From positions 248,001 to 312,000 of the forward strand of contig NZ_JAFCLU010000001.1 of assembly GCF_018130385.1 (NCBI RefSeq): a DNA stretch of 64,000 nt, given 5' to 3'. The notes beneath the pieces are model-generated. The model searched no databases. It was not told where the DNA came from and was given only the letters and a program-made list of their open reading frames with translations. The translations under genes and the position numbers were made by a program. Below, piece after piece: positions 17,065 to 25,665 of this stretch (the stretch's first letter is position 1; every line of letters begins with the position of its first letter). The stretch is from Bradyrhizobium sp. AUGA SZCCT0283 (GTDB lineage: Bacteria > Pseudomonadota > Alphaproteobacteria > Rhizobiales > Xanthobacteraceae).

Positions 17065-18119
17065 TCGCCGCGCGGGGCTTCACCTGACCATGCCCTTGCG
17101 AGCATTGATTGCAATGCAGCCGCCTCGAGCGGTCGGGGGTTCGAGTACTGGTCTTTCATCACCTGCTCGACGGCTTGCGCTATACCCTCCCGAGGCATGC
17201 CGAGTTCGGCCAGGGAAAGCGGATTGGCCAAGGCCCGATTGAGAGCGAACAAGCCGGACGCCGCATCCGTTCGCTTCAAAGCGTTCGCGACGCGTGCCAT
17301 CGCCGCCGGAGCGGCAACGCTGTTATAGGCAACGACGTGAGGGAGCATGACAGCATGCGTTTCGGCGTGGCGTAGATCGAATGTGCCGCCCAGCACGTGG
17401 CAGATCTTGTGATGCAGCCCCATGGCGACAGAACCAAGACAAACGCCGGACAGCCAGGCGCCATATTGAGCGGCCTCGCGCGCGGCGACTTCACTCGGTG
17501 CAGTCAAAATACGTGGTAGTGCCCGACCAAGCGCAGCGATTCCTTCTTCCGCCATCAGTGAAATGATTGGACTGGTATCGGGAGCATATAACGCCTCCAC
17601 TGCATGGGCGATGGCGTTGACTCCGCTGACAGCGGAGAGCCCAGGCGGCAAAGAGAGCGTCAGATCAACGTCGTAGATGGCCACTTCGGGCAGAACCTTG
17701 TACGAACGCAGCGTCGTCTTTCGACCGTCGCTGGTCTCTCCCAGGATAGGAGTCATTTCGGAGCCCGCATACGTGGTGGGCACTGCGACCTGCGGAAGGT
17801 CGGTCCGAAGCGCTAACGCCTTGCTCAGGCCAATGGTTGATCCGCCGCCGATCGCCACGAGGCTGTCACACTTCGCCGCCTGCAACTCTGAAAGCGCCGC
17901 TTGGGTGACCGCGACAGGGGTGTGCATCGTCGCCTCCGCGAATACCGCACGAGCGCCGCATTCCGCCGCAACGCGCAGCGCCAACTCCTCTTGATCCGGG
18001 GTGCAGACTACGAAAGCCCTGCGGCAGCCCAGCCGCTCCAACTCCGCCGCGAGTTCTCGCGTTCTACCAGAGCCGAACAGCACGCGGCCAGGACTTGAGA
18101 CGTAAGTGAAGGGAAGCAT
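17061..18119 (-). CDS. Maleylacetate reductase (iron-type alcohol dehydrogenase family)
   Basis: A 352-residue NAD(P)H enzyme reducing maleylacetate to 3-oxoadipate. Family signs are the nucleotide loop AIGGGSTIGLSKALAL, TTYAGSEMTPILGET, and the His-rich metal region LHHKICHVLGGTFDLRHAETHAV. The ATG at 18119 gives the usual family length; an upstream ATG at 18155 would overlap the preceding gene. Together with the dioxygenase it forms the standard two-step exit of hydroxyquinol to the 3-oxoadipate pathway. No thiolase or CoA-transferase genes are present, so the last steps must be chromosomal. Confidence 0.92.
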   Translation of the reverse strand: MLPFTYVSSPGRVLFGSGRTRELAAELERLGCRRAFVVCTPDQEELALRVAAECGARAVFAEATMHTPVAVTQAALSELQAAKCDSLVAIGGGSTIGLSKALALRTDLPQVAVPTTYAGSEMTPILGETSDGRKTTLRSYKVLPEVAIYDVDLTLSLPPGLSAVSGVNAIAHAVEALYAPDTSPIISLMAEEGIAALGRALPRILTAPSEVAAREAAQYGAWLSGVCLGSVAMGLHHKICHVLGGTFDLRHAETHAVMLPHVVAYNSVAAPAAMARVANALKRTDAASGLFALNRALANPLSLAELGMPREGIAQAVEQVMKDQYSNPRPLEAAALQSMLARAWSGEAPRGE

Positions 18120-18130
18120 GCGCGGCACGG

Positions 18131-18748
18131 TTAGAGTTTCGCCCCGCTCAGCCATGCGGCGCCGCGACTATAGAGCTGGTCTACCGCCGGTCCCTTGAGA
18201 CCAGGCATATCGGGTTTGACGGTGTAACCGATCCGCGTCTGCATATAGGCTAGGTGGCGGTAGCCTTCGGGGAAGCGAGCCAACAAGGCAGCGTCGAGTT
18301 CCAACTTCGCTGCCGGAGAGACCGGGTCGATTCTATCCTTCTCATAGATCGGCTGCCGCAGCACTATTCCCCAACGACCATTCCGCTTTTCCAAAAAATC
18401 ATAGAAGCGGCCGGTGCAAACGACATCGCAAGCTACACCTTCGACATCGCCGCGCTGGGAGATCGTCATTTTGGTTTGCGAAATTGCGCGGTCTCCGGCG
18501 ACCTCGATCGAGATTCCGCCGAGAAAGTGAAGGATGCTCACGCCCCGCGCCCAGCCCTCCTGACTGACCCGAATGAACTCCTCGGCGCTTCCCTGAAACC
18601 AGGTCGCCATCATATGCCCGTCAGGATGCCACACCTGACGAAATTGCTCCCAATGACCGGCGTCGCGCCAGACGACCCAGTTTTCGAGCAGATCCCGAAT
18701 CTGTCGGCGATCCGCCTCGTGTCCGTCCGTTGTCGCCGCTGCATCCAT
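18131..18748 (-). CDS. NTF2-like (SnoaL) fold protein
   Basis: A protein of about 205 residues with the alpha+beta cone fold: RQIRDLLENWVVWRDAGHWEQFRQVWHPDGHM opens the domain (positions about 14-45), and CTGRFYDFLEKRNGRWGIVLRQPIYEKDRIDP lies in the sheet. Such proteins serve as dehydratases, isomerases or dioxygenase small subunits. The ATG at 18748 follows GGGGAAG, whereas the longer frame start at 18781 lies inside the operator pair. It is the first gene of the unit with maleylacetate reductase and the dioxygenase. An aromatization or dehydration role is inference. Confidence 0.75.
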   Translation of the reverse strand: MDAAATTDGHEADRRQIRDLLENWVVWRDAGHWEQFRQVWHPDGHMMATWFQGSAEEFIRVSQEGWARGVSILHFLGGISIEVAGDRAISQTKMTISQRGDVEGVACDVVCTGRFYDFLEKRNGRWGIVLRQPIYEKDRIDPVSPAAKLELDAALLARFPEGYRHLAYMQTRIGYTVKPDMPGLKGPAVDQLYSRGAAWLSGAKL

Positions 18749-18763
18749 ACCAATCTTCCCCTT

Positions 18764-18797
18764 GTTCTTGTACACGAACAAGTTCTTATATATGTAC
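18764..18797. promoter_or_regulatory. Tandem IclR-type operators before the ring-cleavage unit
   Basis: Two 16-base sites start 18 bases apart: GTTCTTGTACACGAAC (18764) and the weaker GTTCTTATATATGTAC (18782). The same pair at the same 18-base spacing stands before the transport operon (30488, 30506), and a single perfect site stands before the IclR gene (19629). The consensus is GTTC-N8-GAAC with an internal TGTAYAY. The shared layout suggests one regulator. Confidence 0.65.
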
Positions 18798-18816
18798 AGA
18801 AAGGGTCTATGTCAAC

Positions 18817-19614
18817 TCAGCGGGTGTTCTTCCCTCCCGCCGGGCGGCCTACTAGTAGTTGCCGTAACAAATCATCACGAGTTTGAATCAACGCATGCTC
18901 CGCTTTGCGTTGTACTTCGGAGTTAAAGCGCGATGCCGGAATTGCGACGTTGATGGCCCCCAACGGTTCTCCGGCCGGGTCGAGCACCGAAACTCCTATG
19001 CCGACGATGCCCGGGGTCCACTCCTCAAGGGAATAGGCGAAGCCTTTGGCACGGATTTTTTCGATCTCCTGACGCAAGACCTTGACCGAATGGATGGTCT
19101 TCGGCGTCGCCCGCTCGAACTGAACACGAGCGAAATATTCCTTTTGAAAATCGCTTGGCATATGCGCCAGGATAGCTTTGCCGCCAGAGGTCGCGTAAAG
19201 CGGAGCCAGATCACCTAACCGCATATGAGTGACCAATCGATGCGGTCCGAGAACGGTCGCCACGACCTCCGCTTCGTCGCCTCTAAGAAGATTGAGCGCG
19301 CTACTTTCGCCGGTCTTACTTGTCAGTTCCGCCAGGAATGCTTCGGACAGAGTTGCTAGGTCCCGCATTCGCCCGACGCTCTGCGCCAAACGGAGCAATG
19401 CTTCACCGAGACGGTATCCACGACCGCTAACCGTGACCTCAACATAGCCGCGGGCAATCAGATTTTTCAGCAACTGAGAAAGGCTACTCTTGGGAATCTG
19501 CAACGTGTCCGCGATTTCGCTATGCGACATCTCGCGCCCCGCATGCGCCAACAACTCGAAAAGGTCGAGCACGCGATCGGCAGATTTTACCGCCGCCAAG
19601 CTTGTGTCACTCAT
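18817..19614 (-). CDS. IclR-family transcriptional regulator
   Basis: A 265-residue regulator. The N-terminal winged helix is SADRVLDLFELLAH with HSEIADTLQIPKSSLSQLLKNL. The effector domain holds LYATSGGKAILAHMP and the GIVGIGVSVLDPAGEPLGAINVAIP stretch (around positions 205-230). It lies between the two halves of the catabolic block. A palindrome 15 bases upstream suggests autoregulation, and matching sites in the two flanking promoters suggest it controls the whole block. IclR proteins often respond to aromatic acids or their degradation products. Confidence 0.92.
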   Translation of the reverse strand: MSDTSLAAVKSADRVLDLFELLAHAGREMSHSEIADTLQIPKSSLSQLLKNLIARGYVEVTVSGRGYRLGEALLRLAQSVGRMRDLATLSEAFLAELTSKTGESSALNLLRGDEAEVVATVLGPHRLVTHMRLGDLAPLYATSGGKAILAHMPSDFQKEYFARVQFERATPKTIHSVKVLRQEIEKIRAKGFAYSLEEWTPGIVGIGVSVLDPAGEPLGAINVAIPASRFNSEVQRKAEHALIQTRDDLLRQLLVGRPAGGKNTR

Positions 19615-19628
19615 AAAATGACGTCTCC

Positions 19629-19644
19629 GTTCATGTATATGAAC
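19629..19644. promoter_or_regulatory. IclR-type operator before its own gene
   Basis: GTTCATGTATATGAAC is a near-perfect inverted repeat located 15 bases upstream of the IclR start. It matches the sites at 18764 and 30488. The position suits autorepression. Confidence 0.62.
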
Positions 19645-19857
19645 TAATCTGTCATTCTGGGGAGCATGTCAACGCGACGCTTCTTTGTGCTGAGCAGCGG
19701 GGCGCCGCCGTCACGGGTGCATCATCTCAAGAACGCGCGCCGGCAATGCTGGGCGTGCTTGCGAACCAAAAACGCGGGATTTGGGCTCAGTCCCGCAAAT
19801 ATCAATAATGTTGCGGCACGGTCATGCCCTTATGATGCAACGCGCTCTCGTGCCAGC

Positions 19858-20730
19858 TCAATGAGCCGCGGATGCTTTCCTGAGCAAGCCTTCCCGAAAG
19901 AACGCAACTTGAGCGTCGAGCTGATAAAGCATGACTGCCTCACCAAGTTGGATCCGGCAGCCGCGCGCCTTGGCCTGTTGCAGAAATGGAGTGACCGGCG
20001 GCTTCATGACCACTTCGGCCACCATCATCTCCGGCGACAATAGCGTTGGGTCCAGCGGAAGAGGATCATCCTGACGCATGCCGAGTGGAGTCGCGTTCAC
20101 GACCAGGGCTGCTCCGCTGGGGTCGGCCGTTTCAGCCGACTCGATCGCATAGTTGGCCTGCTGCAAGCGCTGCGCGAGCGCGTGGGCGCGAGTGGCAGAG
20201 ACATCGAAGACGCGCACCGAAGCTCCGGCCAAAACCAGTTCCACGGCGACAGCAGAACCAGCGCCACCCGCACCAACAACGAAGGCGCTCTGCCCCTTCG
20301 GATCGAACCCGCGATCCATCAAGCCACGCACAAAGCCGACGCCGTCGAGAATATCACCGCTCCAGGATCCATCCGCTTCGCGACGAGCCACGTTAATCGC
20401 ACTGACCAGACGCGCGCGCTCGGAGGAGCGATCAACCAGTTCGGCCATCGGAATCTTATGCGGCACGGTGATGACCAAACCATCGAGATTTCTGATCAGC
20501 TTCAGGCCGCCAAATGCTACCGGCAAGACGACGGCCGGCACATGCAGCGGCACAAGGGCCGCGTTGAGGCCGGCCTGACGCAGGCGCTGAGTCATTGGAG
20601 ACGGTGCGCGCACCTGCGACACCGGATCACCAATGAGTCCGTAGATGCGCAACTGTCCGTTGGGAAAGCCGTCATCCAGGCCAATCGCTCCCGATGCCGC
20701 GGCATCGACTAAAGGCTCAGCGCCAGCCAT
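19858..20730 (-). CDS. Shikimate dehydrogenase-like oxidoreductase
   Basis: A 290-residue AroE-fold protein. The N-terminal substrate domain contains IYGLIGDPVSQVRAPSPM, close to the family's start but with Gln-Val-Arg at the usual SxSPxxHN site. A catalytic-type Lys follows in VPHK, and the Rossmann loop is VVGAGGAGSAVAVEL. Catabolic quinate/shikimate dehydrogenases share this fold. Its place at the end of the leftward operon, with TIM-barrel dehydratase-like genes, favours a degradative role. The altered substrate loop suggests a ligand other than shikimate itself. It overlaps the upstream gene by 14 bases. Confidence 0.82.
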   Translation of the reverse strand: MAGAEPLVDAAASGAIGLDDGFPNGQLRIYGLIGDPVSQVRAPSPMTQRLRQAGLNAALVPLHVPAVVLPVAFGGLKLIRNLDGLVITVPHKIPMAELVDRSSERARLVSAINVARREADGSWSGDILDGVGFVRGLMDRGFDPKGQSAFVVGAGGAGSAVAVELVLAGASVRVFDVSATRAHALAQRLQQANYAIESAETADPSGAALVVNATPLGMRQDDPLPLDPTLLSPEMMVAEVVMKPPVTPFLQQAKARGCRIQLGEAVMLYQLDAQVAFFREGLLRKASAAH

Positions 20731-21562
20731 GGCGGTGTAACTCTTGCCGAGCGTCGGCCATATCGGCGTCCGGTGTTTCAGAGATTAGTTCTACGATGCT
20801 TGTCCCTGAAAAGCCGATCTCCCGCAGAGCCTGCGCGACCGCGGCAAAATCGACGGCGGACCGTCCAATTGGAGCGTGGTCCCACTTGCTGCGGCTCGCA
20901 TCCGAAATATGGACTTGGCGTAGCCAGCGGCCGGCTGTGCGGATGGCTTGAGTCTGGTCTTCGCCAACGAATTCTCCGTTCGCTACGTCGTACGCAATCC
21001 CGAGCTGATCGCTGCCGAACTCATCGAGAAACGTCACCATTTGCTGCACGGTTGGCATCGGACTCATATGGTGATTTTCCAGGATCAAACGCACACCCGC
21101 CCGCTCCGCGTGGGGAACAAGGGTTTCGAGGCCGGCCTTCAACCAACCATGCGCCGCTTCCAGCGGCGGCGGGACAAAGTTGGCTCGTCTTCCGGGAACA
21201 ACGACGATCATCGGAACGCAGACCTCTTCGCAGAGGTCAATTATGTCAAGAAATTGCTGCACCGAGTATTCGCGCATCTGCAGCGTAACGCTGCATAGAT
21301 TTTGATCGGTACTCGGCAAATTCAGCGAATCGAAGCTCAAGCCTTCGCCGGCGAGCAGGTTACGAAGCGCGCGACGTTGAGTTTTGTCGATGTCATAAGG
21401 CCACAAATGCGGTGGAATCGTCAGCACGTCGAAGCGACTGTAGCCCGCGCTTTTCAGACGCTGAAGAGCCGTTTCCAAGCCACATGTCTGGAGATAGGTC
21501 CATGTGCTTGCGCCAAGGGAGAGAGTTTCCACAAGATGATCCTTGAATTTGACGAGAAGCAA
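20717..21562 (-). CDS. Xylose-isomerase-like TIM-barrel protein (sugar phosphate isomerase/epimerase family)
   Basis: A 281-residue AP_endonuc_2-type TIM barrel. The expected divalent-metal ligands are Glu in LILENHHM, Asp in IAYDVANGEF, His in RQVHISDA and Glu in SIVELISETP. The family includes sugar epimerases, 3-dehydroshikimate dehydratases and C-glycoside deglycosidases. With a shikimate dehydrogenase-like gene directly downstream and overlapping, a dehydroshikimate-type dehydratase is one possibility. A glycoside-lyase role is another. The sequence alone does not decide. Confidence 0.78.
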   Translation of the reverse strand: MLLVKFKDHLVETLSLGASTWTYLQTCGLETALQRLKSAGYSRFDVLTIPPHLWPYDIDKTQRRALRNLLAGEGLSFDSLNLPSTDQNLCSVTLQMREYSVQQFLDIIDLCEEVCVPMIVVVPGRRANFVPPPLEAAHGWLKAGLETLVPHAERAGVRLILENHHMSPMPTVQQMVTFLDEFGSDQLGIAYDVANGEFVGEDQTQAIRTAGRWLRQVHISDASRSKWDHAPIGRSAVDFAAVAQALREIGFSGTSIVELISETPDADMADARQELHRHGWR

Positions 21563-21620
21563 GATTACCGCAGAGCAACGACTTTAGGCTCTCTGGTCCC
21601 TGCTCAGCTCAATCCTTTGT

Positions 21621-22595
21621 TTAGCTTAGCAACGAGGCATCAAGGAACGGGACGACCTTCTCGATTACCGCTTCGGCAGCCTGTTCCGGCAAAAGATGAC
21701 CGCAAGCTATGTCGAATCCTCGGACGTCGTCCGCCCAACGGCGCCAGACATCGGACGCCGTCAACGCGCCAGTTTCCATCCCGCTGGCAACAAGCCGTTC
21801 ATCGGCCCAGAGCACCATTACGGGGCAAGTAATCCTATGTCCCGATGCCCGGTCAGCCGCATCATGATCGGCATCGACGTCATAAGCGGCCCGATAATCT
21901 TCGATCATCGCTTGGCGCACCGAGGTCTCACGAAACGCTTCGCGATAAGCGGCCACGGCGGCGGGGTGTAGCTTCTCGATCCCACCAGCCATCTGGTTCA
22001 GCGTGGCATCAAGAAAGGCATCGGGATCCGCCGCCAGCATGCGCTCCGGCAAATCGCCTGGCTGGACGAAAAGAAACCAGTGAAATGCTCCCTTGGCAAA
22101 TTGCCGGTCGACGGCGGGCCAAACATCAAGTGTCGGCACCACGGCGAGCGAACAATAAGCGCTCACACTGTCCGGATGGTCGAGCGCGAGCCTATAACCG
22201 ACGCGCGCTCCCCGATCATGTCCTACGACGGCAAAGCGATCGTGCCCGAGCGCGCGCATCATTGCGACGAGTTCCGTGCCGACTGCTCGCTTATGCCAAG
22301 GCCCGGCGTCTAGAACGCGGCTCTTCCCGTAGCCCGGCAGATCGGGTGCAATAACGGTGTAGCGCTCCGCTAACGCTGGCGCGACGTCGTGCCACGTGGC
22401 GTGACATTGCGGATAGCCATGCAACAAGAGAACCGGCGGCCCCTCTCCGCCTATTACGCCTGCGAAGCGCACGCGAGAGGTCGGATGCTCCAGCGCTGAA
22501 AATCCTTCGAACAGGTGCAAGGCTTGGCTCATGTAGATATCTTTCACAAATGTCGGAATGCCGATCGATTCAACTTCTTCCGCGCGATAAATCAT
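21621..22595 (-). CDS. Alpha/beta hydrolase, haloacetate dehalogenase-like
   Basis: A 324-residue hydrolase. It has LLLHGYPQCHATW, the elbow GHDRGARVGYRLALDHP with Asp nucleophile, and the late His in IACGHLLPEQ. HDRGAR is characteristic of fluoroacetate/haloacetate dehalogenases such as DehH1, though relatives hydrolyse other substrates. Its start overlaps the stop of the upstream epoxide hydrolase (ATGA at 22592-22595). MSQAL at 22532 is a plausible internal start and is closer to the usual family length. It is part of the leftward catabolic operon. Confidence 0.85.
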   Translation of the reverse strand: MIYRAEEVESIGIPTFVKDIYMSQALHLFEGFSALEHPTSRVRFAGVIGGEGPPVLLLHGYPQCHATWHDVAPALAERYTVIAPDLPGYGKSRVLDAGPWHKRAVGTELVAMMRALGHDRFAVVGHDRGARVGYRLALDHPDSVSAYCSLAVVPTLDVWPAVDRQFAKGAFHWFLFVQPGDLPERMLAADPDAFLDATLNQMAGGIEKLHPAAVAAYREAFRETSVRQAMIEDYRAAYDVDADHDAADRASGHRITCPVMVLWADERLVASGMETGALTASDVWRRWADDVRGFDIACGHLLPEQAAEAVIEKVVPFLDASLLS

Positions 22596-23734
22596 CGGAG
22601 GGCGCGGATGAAGGTCAGCAAATCCTCCGCTAGCAATTCGGGCTCCTCGGTAGCCATGAAGTGTCCCCCGCGCGGTAAGACGCTCCAGCGCGCGATCTCG
22701 AACTGCCGGCGGGCAAAGGATTCAGGCGGTATGCCGCCGATCTCCGCGGCCGACAGGTAGAACCCGACCGGCACCTTGACTTGTGTGCCATCCACTCGTG
22801 CGCCGGGCGGCCAATCGTAGACAAAATATGGCAGGAACGATGTAGCGATCGTATTTGAGATCCAATATAGCGTGGCATGGCTGAGGATGATGTCCATGAC
22901 CTCGGTGCTCGCGCAATTTAGCCCATCACTCCAGGAAGACCATTTCTCCGCCAGCCAAGCGGCTAGTCCTGCGGGAGAATCGCTCAGGCCATAAGCGAGA
23001 CTGAGCGGTTTGGTCTGTTGAACGTGCATATAGCCGCCCTCCGCGGCAGCCCATTGATTGCGCTGGGCAAGATAGGCCTGCTCATCCTCTGTCGGTATCG
23101 CCTCGCCCGGCAGCACCAACCGGAGCGCATTCGAACTGACATGAATGCCCCTCACTCGCTGCGGATGTCGCACACCCAGCCACGACGTCACCCGCGCGCC
23201 GATATCACCGCCGCTGGCAAAAAATCGCTCGTATCCAAGCGACGTCATCGCGCGCGCCCACAGGTCGGCGATAGCAGCGCCAGTATAGGCTTCAAGCGTT
23301 CGTGCTGGAGAGGAAAACCCGAATCCTGGCAGCGACGGGATAACCAGATGGCAGGCATCTTCGGCACGCCCGCCGAACCGTTCCGGCTGAGTCATCCGCT
23401 CGATCAGCGGAACGATCTCCAGGAAGCTGCTGGGCCAGCCGTGCGTTATGATCACGGGCACCGCGTGTGCATGCGGACTTCGGACATGGAGAAGATGAAC
23501 CGTCACATCATCAATGGTGACGTACTCATGTGGCAGCGCAGAAACGCGTTGCCGCAGAGATTCGAAGTCAAACTGAGTGGCCCAATAGTCCACCAGGCGC
23601 TTGGCATCATCACTGCTGGTGCCCAACGATCGATCATCACGCGAATCGTAAGAGGGCCAGCGCGTTGCCAAGAGTCGAGCCCGCAGAACGGCGATTTGCT
23701 CGCTGGTATCTGAAAGGCTGAAGATAGCGGTCAT
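22592..23734 (-). CDS. Epoxide hydrolase, microsomal type with EHN domain
   Basis: A 380-residue protein of the two-part microsomal epoxide hydrolase family. The N-terminal EHN region (LRARLLATRWP with LVDYWATQFDF) precedes an alpha/beta hydrolase core with THGWPSSFLEI, the elbow SGGDIGARV carrying the Asp nucleophile, and a late His in LPRGGHFMATEEP. The Asp attacks the oxirane carbon to give a diol. Tyr residues of the lid are likely but not assigned. Its start overlaps the stop of the upstream TIM-barrel gene by four bases, so it is in the same operon. Confidence 0.88.
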   Translation of the reverse strand: MTAIFSLSDTSEQIAVLRARLLATRWPSYDSRDDRSLGTSSDDAKRLVDYWATQFDFESLRQRVSALPHEYVTIDDVTVHLLHVRSPHAHAVPVIITHGWPSSFLEIVPLIERMTQPERFGGRAEDACHLVIPSLPGFGFSSPARTLEAYTGAAIADLWARAMTSLGYERFFASGGDIGARVTSWLGVRHPQRVRGIHVSSNALRLVLPGEAIPTEDEQAYLAQRNQWAAAEGGYMHVQQTKPLSLAYGLSDSPAGLAAWLAEKWSSWSDGLNCASTEVMDIILSHATLYWISNTIATSFLPYFVYDWPPGARVDGTQVKVPVGFYLSAAEIGGIPPESFARRQFEIARWSVLPRGGHFMATEEPELLAEDLLTFIRALR

Positions 23735-24567
23735 TTCGCGCTCAACTTGTTCAGCAACCGCTTTGTCCTTTCCGCGGCCAAGGTTGCACGTGCCGCTGGT
23801 GGCAATCCACCCCGGTGTTCGCTTGGGGCTTCGATAGCGATCGGTGTGTCGCGGGGAAATGCTCTAATGAAATCAGCGAGCCAAAGCCCACCTTCGCCCG
23901 GATAAAGCCGTCCTCCTCGTGATTCCGACCGCACACCTTCGGGCGCCGGTGGGATAGCCGGCGCATCACACAAGTGCATATAGGAGAACAGCGCCGGATC
24001 ATATTGCGCTAGGTCCGCCGGGCTCCCGTCCGAACGGCTCAGATGCAGGGCATCGACCAGCACACCGGCATTCGCGGGACCGACGTCGCCCAGCATTGCC
24101 ACAGCTTCTGCCAGAGAGCGAATCTGGGAATACGGAAGGAATTCCAACATCACCCGTACTCCTCTGAGATTGGCCGCGGCACAGAGACGGGAAAGGTTTT
24201 CTGCGAGGCGACCGCGATCGGGATCGTTGCCCGCGACGATCACGTGTCTGGCCCCTAGCTCGACGGCGACGTCGAGAGCGGGCTCAAGCGCCGCGACATC
24301 GCTTTCGGCCGAAAGCCAGATCGCCTCGACATCGAAAACTTCGAGACCCGTGTCGGCGAGCCGGCTCTTGATGCTGCGTATCATGCTCCGATCGCCGATG
24401 ACTGGAACGACGTGATCCGTTGGAAACGGCGCCACGATACGCAACCCGATTGCATCATATCCTCCGGCCTCCGCGGCTTCGATCAGCGTAATCGGATCTG
24501 CGTCAATGACGGTGAAGTGGGCTAAAGAAAGCAACGGCAAGAGCTTGTCCTCATCGATCGCGGCCAA
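23731..24567 (-). CDS. Xylose-isomerase-like TIM-barrel protein, second copy
   Basis: About 278 residues of the same fold as the gene at 20717 but distant in sequence. Metal-ligand positions appear as Glu in VMLEFLPYS, Asp in VLVDALHL, His in YMHLCDAP and Glu in IAIEAPSEHR. No ATG or GTG exists at the domain start. The TTG at 24567 directly after the Gfo/Idh stop is the best candidate, while the open frame further left is out-of-frame shadow. It directly follows the Gfo/Idh/MocA gene, a pairing known from oxidative glycoside cleavage systems. Confidence 0.75.
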   Translation of the reverse strand: MAAIDEDKLLPLLSLAHFTVIDADPITLIEAAEAGGYDAIGLRIVAPFPTDHVVPVIGDRSMIRSIKSRLADTGLEVFDVEAIWLSAESDVAALEPALDVAVELGARHVIVAGNDPDRGRLAENLSRLCAAANLRGVRVMLEFLPYSQIRSLAEAVAMLGDVGPANAGVLVDALHLSRSDGSPADLAQYDPALFSYMHLCDAPAIPPAPEGVRSESRGGRLYPGEGGLWLADFIRAFPRDTPIAIEAPSEHRGGLPPAARATLAAERTKRLLNKLSAK

Positions 24568-24581
24568 GGCGGCCCAATTGG

Positions 24582-25646
24582 TTATTCGCTCAGTATGATC
24601 GTTTGACCGGTGGCTGCCGCTTCCTTGACAGCGAGAGTCGCTTGGAGCGTACGTGTTCCGTCCAGGCCTGACACGAGTGGCGCCTCTTCGCGGCGAATGA
24701 CGCGAGCGAAATGCTCGATCTGGCGCAAGTAAGTGTCCGCGCTTTCGACCGTTAAGACTTCCGCGTTGAGATCGCTGCGCCAACCTGGCTCGGCAACATC
24801 GCGATAGTTGTAGTAATCCAACGTCGGCAGCGTCACAGAGCCCTCTGTTCCTGCGAAAACATGTGTGCTGACCTTCTGCCGCTTCATACGATCGGACGTT
24901 CCTAGCATCAGGTCGAATTCGCCCGAGGCAAGATCCCATGAGAAGGGCGAGACAGCGGTGTCTGAAACACTGATCGTCCCGATAGCTCCGCTTTGGAAAC
25001 GCAACAGCACCGCAGCAGTGTCCTCGACTGCGAATCCTCGCACTGCATTGGAGCTGAGGGCCTGGAGCGAGTGGATCTCACCGAACATGAAGCGGATCAG
25101 ATCGATCTCATGAATGAGATTGATCAGGACCGGTCCGCCGCCGACCTGCCGCCGCCAATCGAGATCAAAATAGCTCGCCGGCTTCAGTTGGTTATACATG
25201 ACCGTGGCTGTTACCGGCCGCCCGATGAGCCCGTCACGTATGGCCTGACGCACCCGTTGAACCGCCGTGTTGTGGCGACGATGATGGCCGACCAACACCG
25301 GCACATCCCGCCCCTCCGCCTCTTTGCACATGGCGTGCGCGGTCTCGACCCGATCGGCCACCGGTTTTTCGACCAATACTGCGATGCCTCGTTCGATGCA
25401 GGCGAGCGCGACCGGTACGTGCTCCGCATTCGGCACCGCGACGACTACTCCGTCGAGTGTCTCGTTTTCCAACATTTCGCGGTAGTCGGCGTAGGCCGGG
25501 ATGCTCTCGGCGCGAGCGAAATCCAAGGCCGAAGGCGTCGGATCGGCGACCGCGATCAGCGTTGTCTGAGCCGACTCCCGGATGACCTTCCAGTGAGCTT
25601 TGCCAATCGTGCCGAGGCCGATGATGCCGATACGTACTGAAGCCAC
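24582..25646 (-). CDS. Gfo/Idh/MocA-family NAD(P)-dependent oxidoreductase
   Basis: A 354-residue enzyme. The Rossmann domain has GIIGLGTIGKAHW and the hallmark catalytic Lys in VEKPVAD. The C-terminal sheet domain has GGGPVLINLIHEIDLIRF, with the H-x-x-D pair used in substrate oxidation. Members oxidise sugar or polyol hydroxyls. The GTG at 25646 fits the first strand; the longer frame to 25742 adds a basic tail that overlaps the upstream transporter gene. It lies between the transporter and a TIM-barrel gene in one operon. Confidence 0.87.
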   Translation of the reverse strand: MASVRIGIIGLGTIGKAHWKVIRESAQTTLIAVADPTPSALDFARAESIPAYADYREMLENETLDGVVVAVPNAEHVPVALACIERGIAVLVEKPVADRVETAHAMCKEAEGRDVPVLVGHHRRHNTAVQRVRQAIRDGLIGRPVTATVMYNQLKPASYFDLDWRRQVGGGPVLINLIHEIDLIRFMFGEIHSLQALSSNAVRGFAVEDTAAVLLRFQSGAIGTISVSDTAVSPFSWDLASGEFDLMLGTSDRMKRQKVSTHVFAGTEGSVTLPTLDYYNYRDVAEPGWRSDLNAEVLTVESADTYLRQIEHFARVIRREEAPLVSGLDGTRTLQATLAVKEAAATGQTIILSE

Positions 25647-25665
25647 TCTAGCTCTTCCTTCTTGC

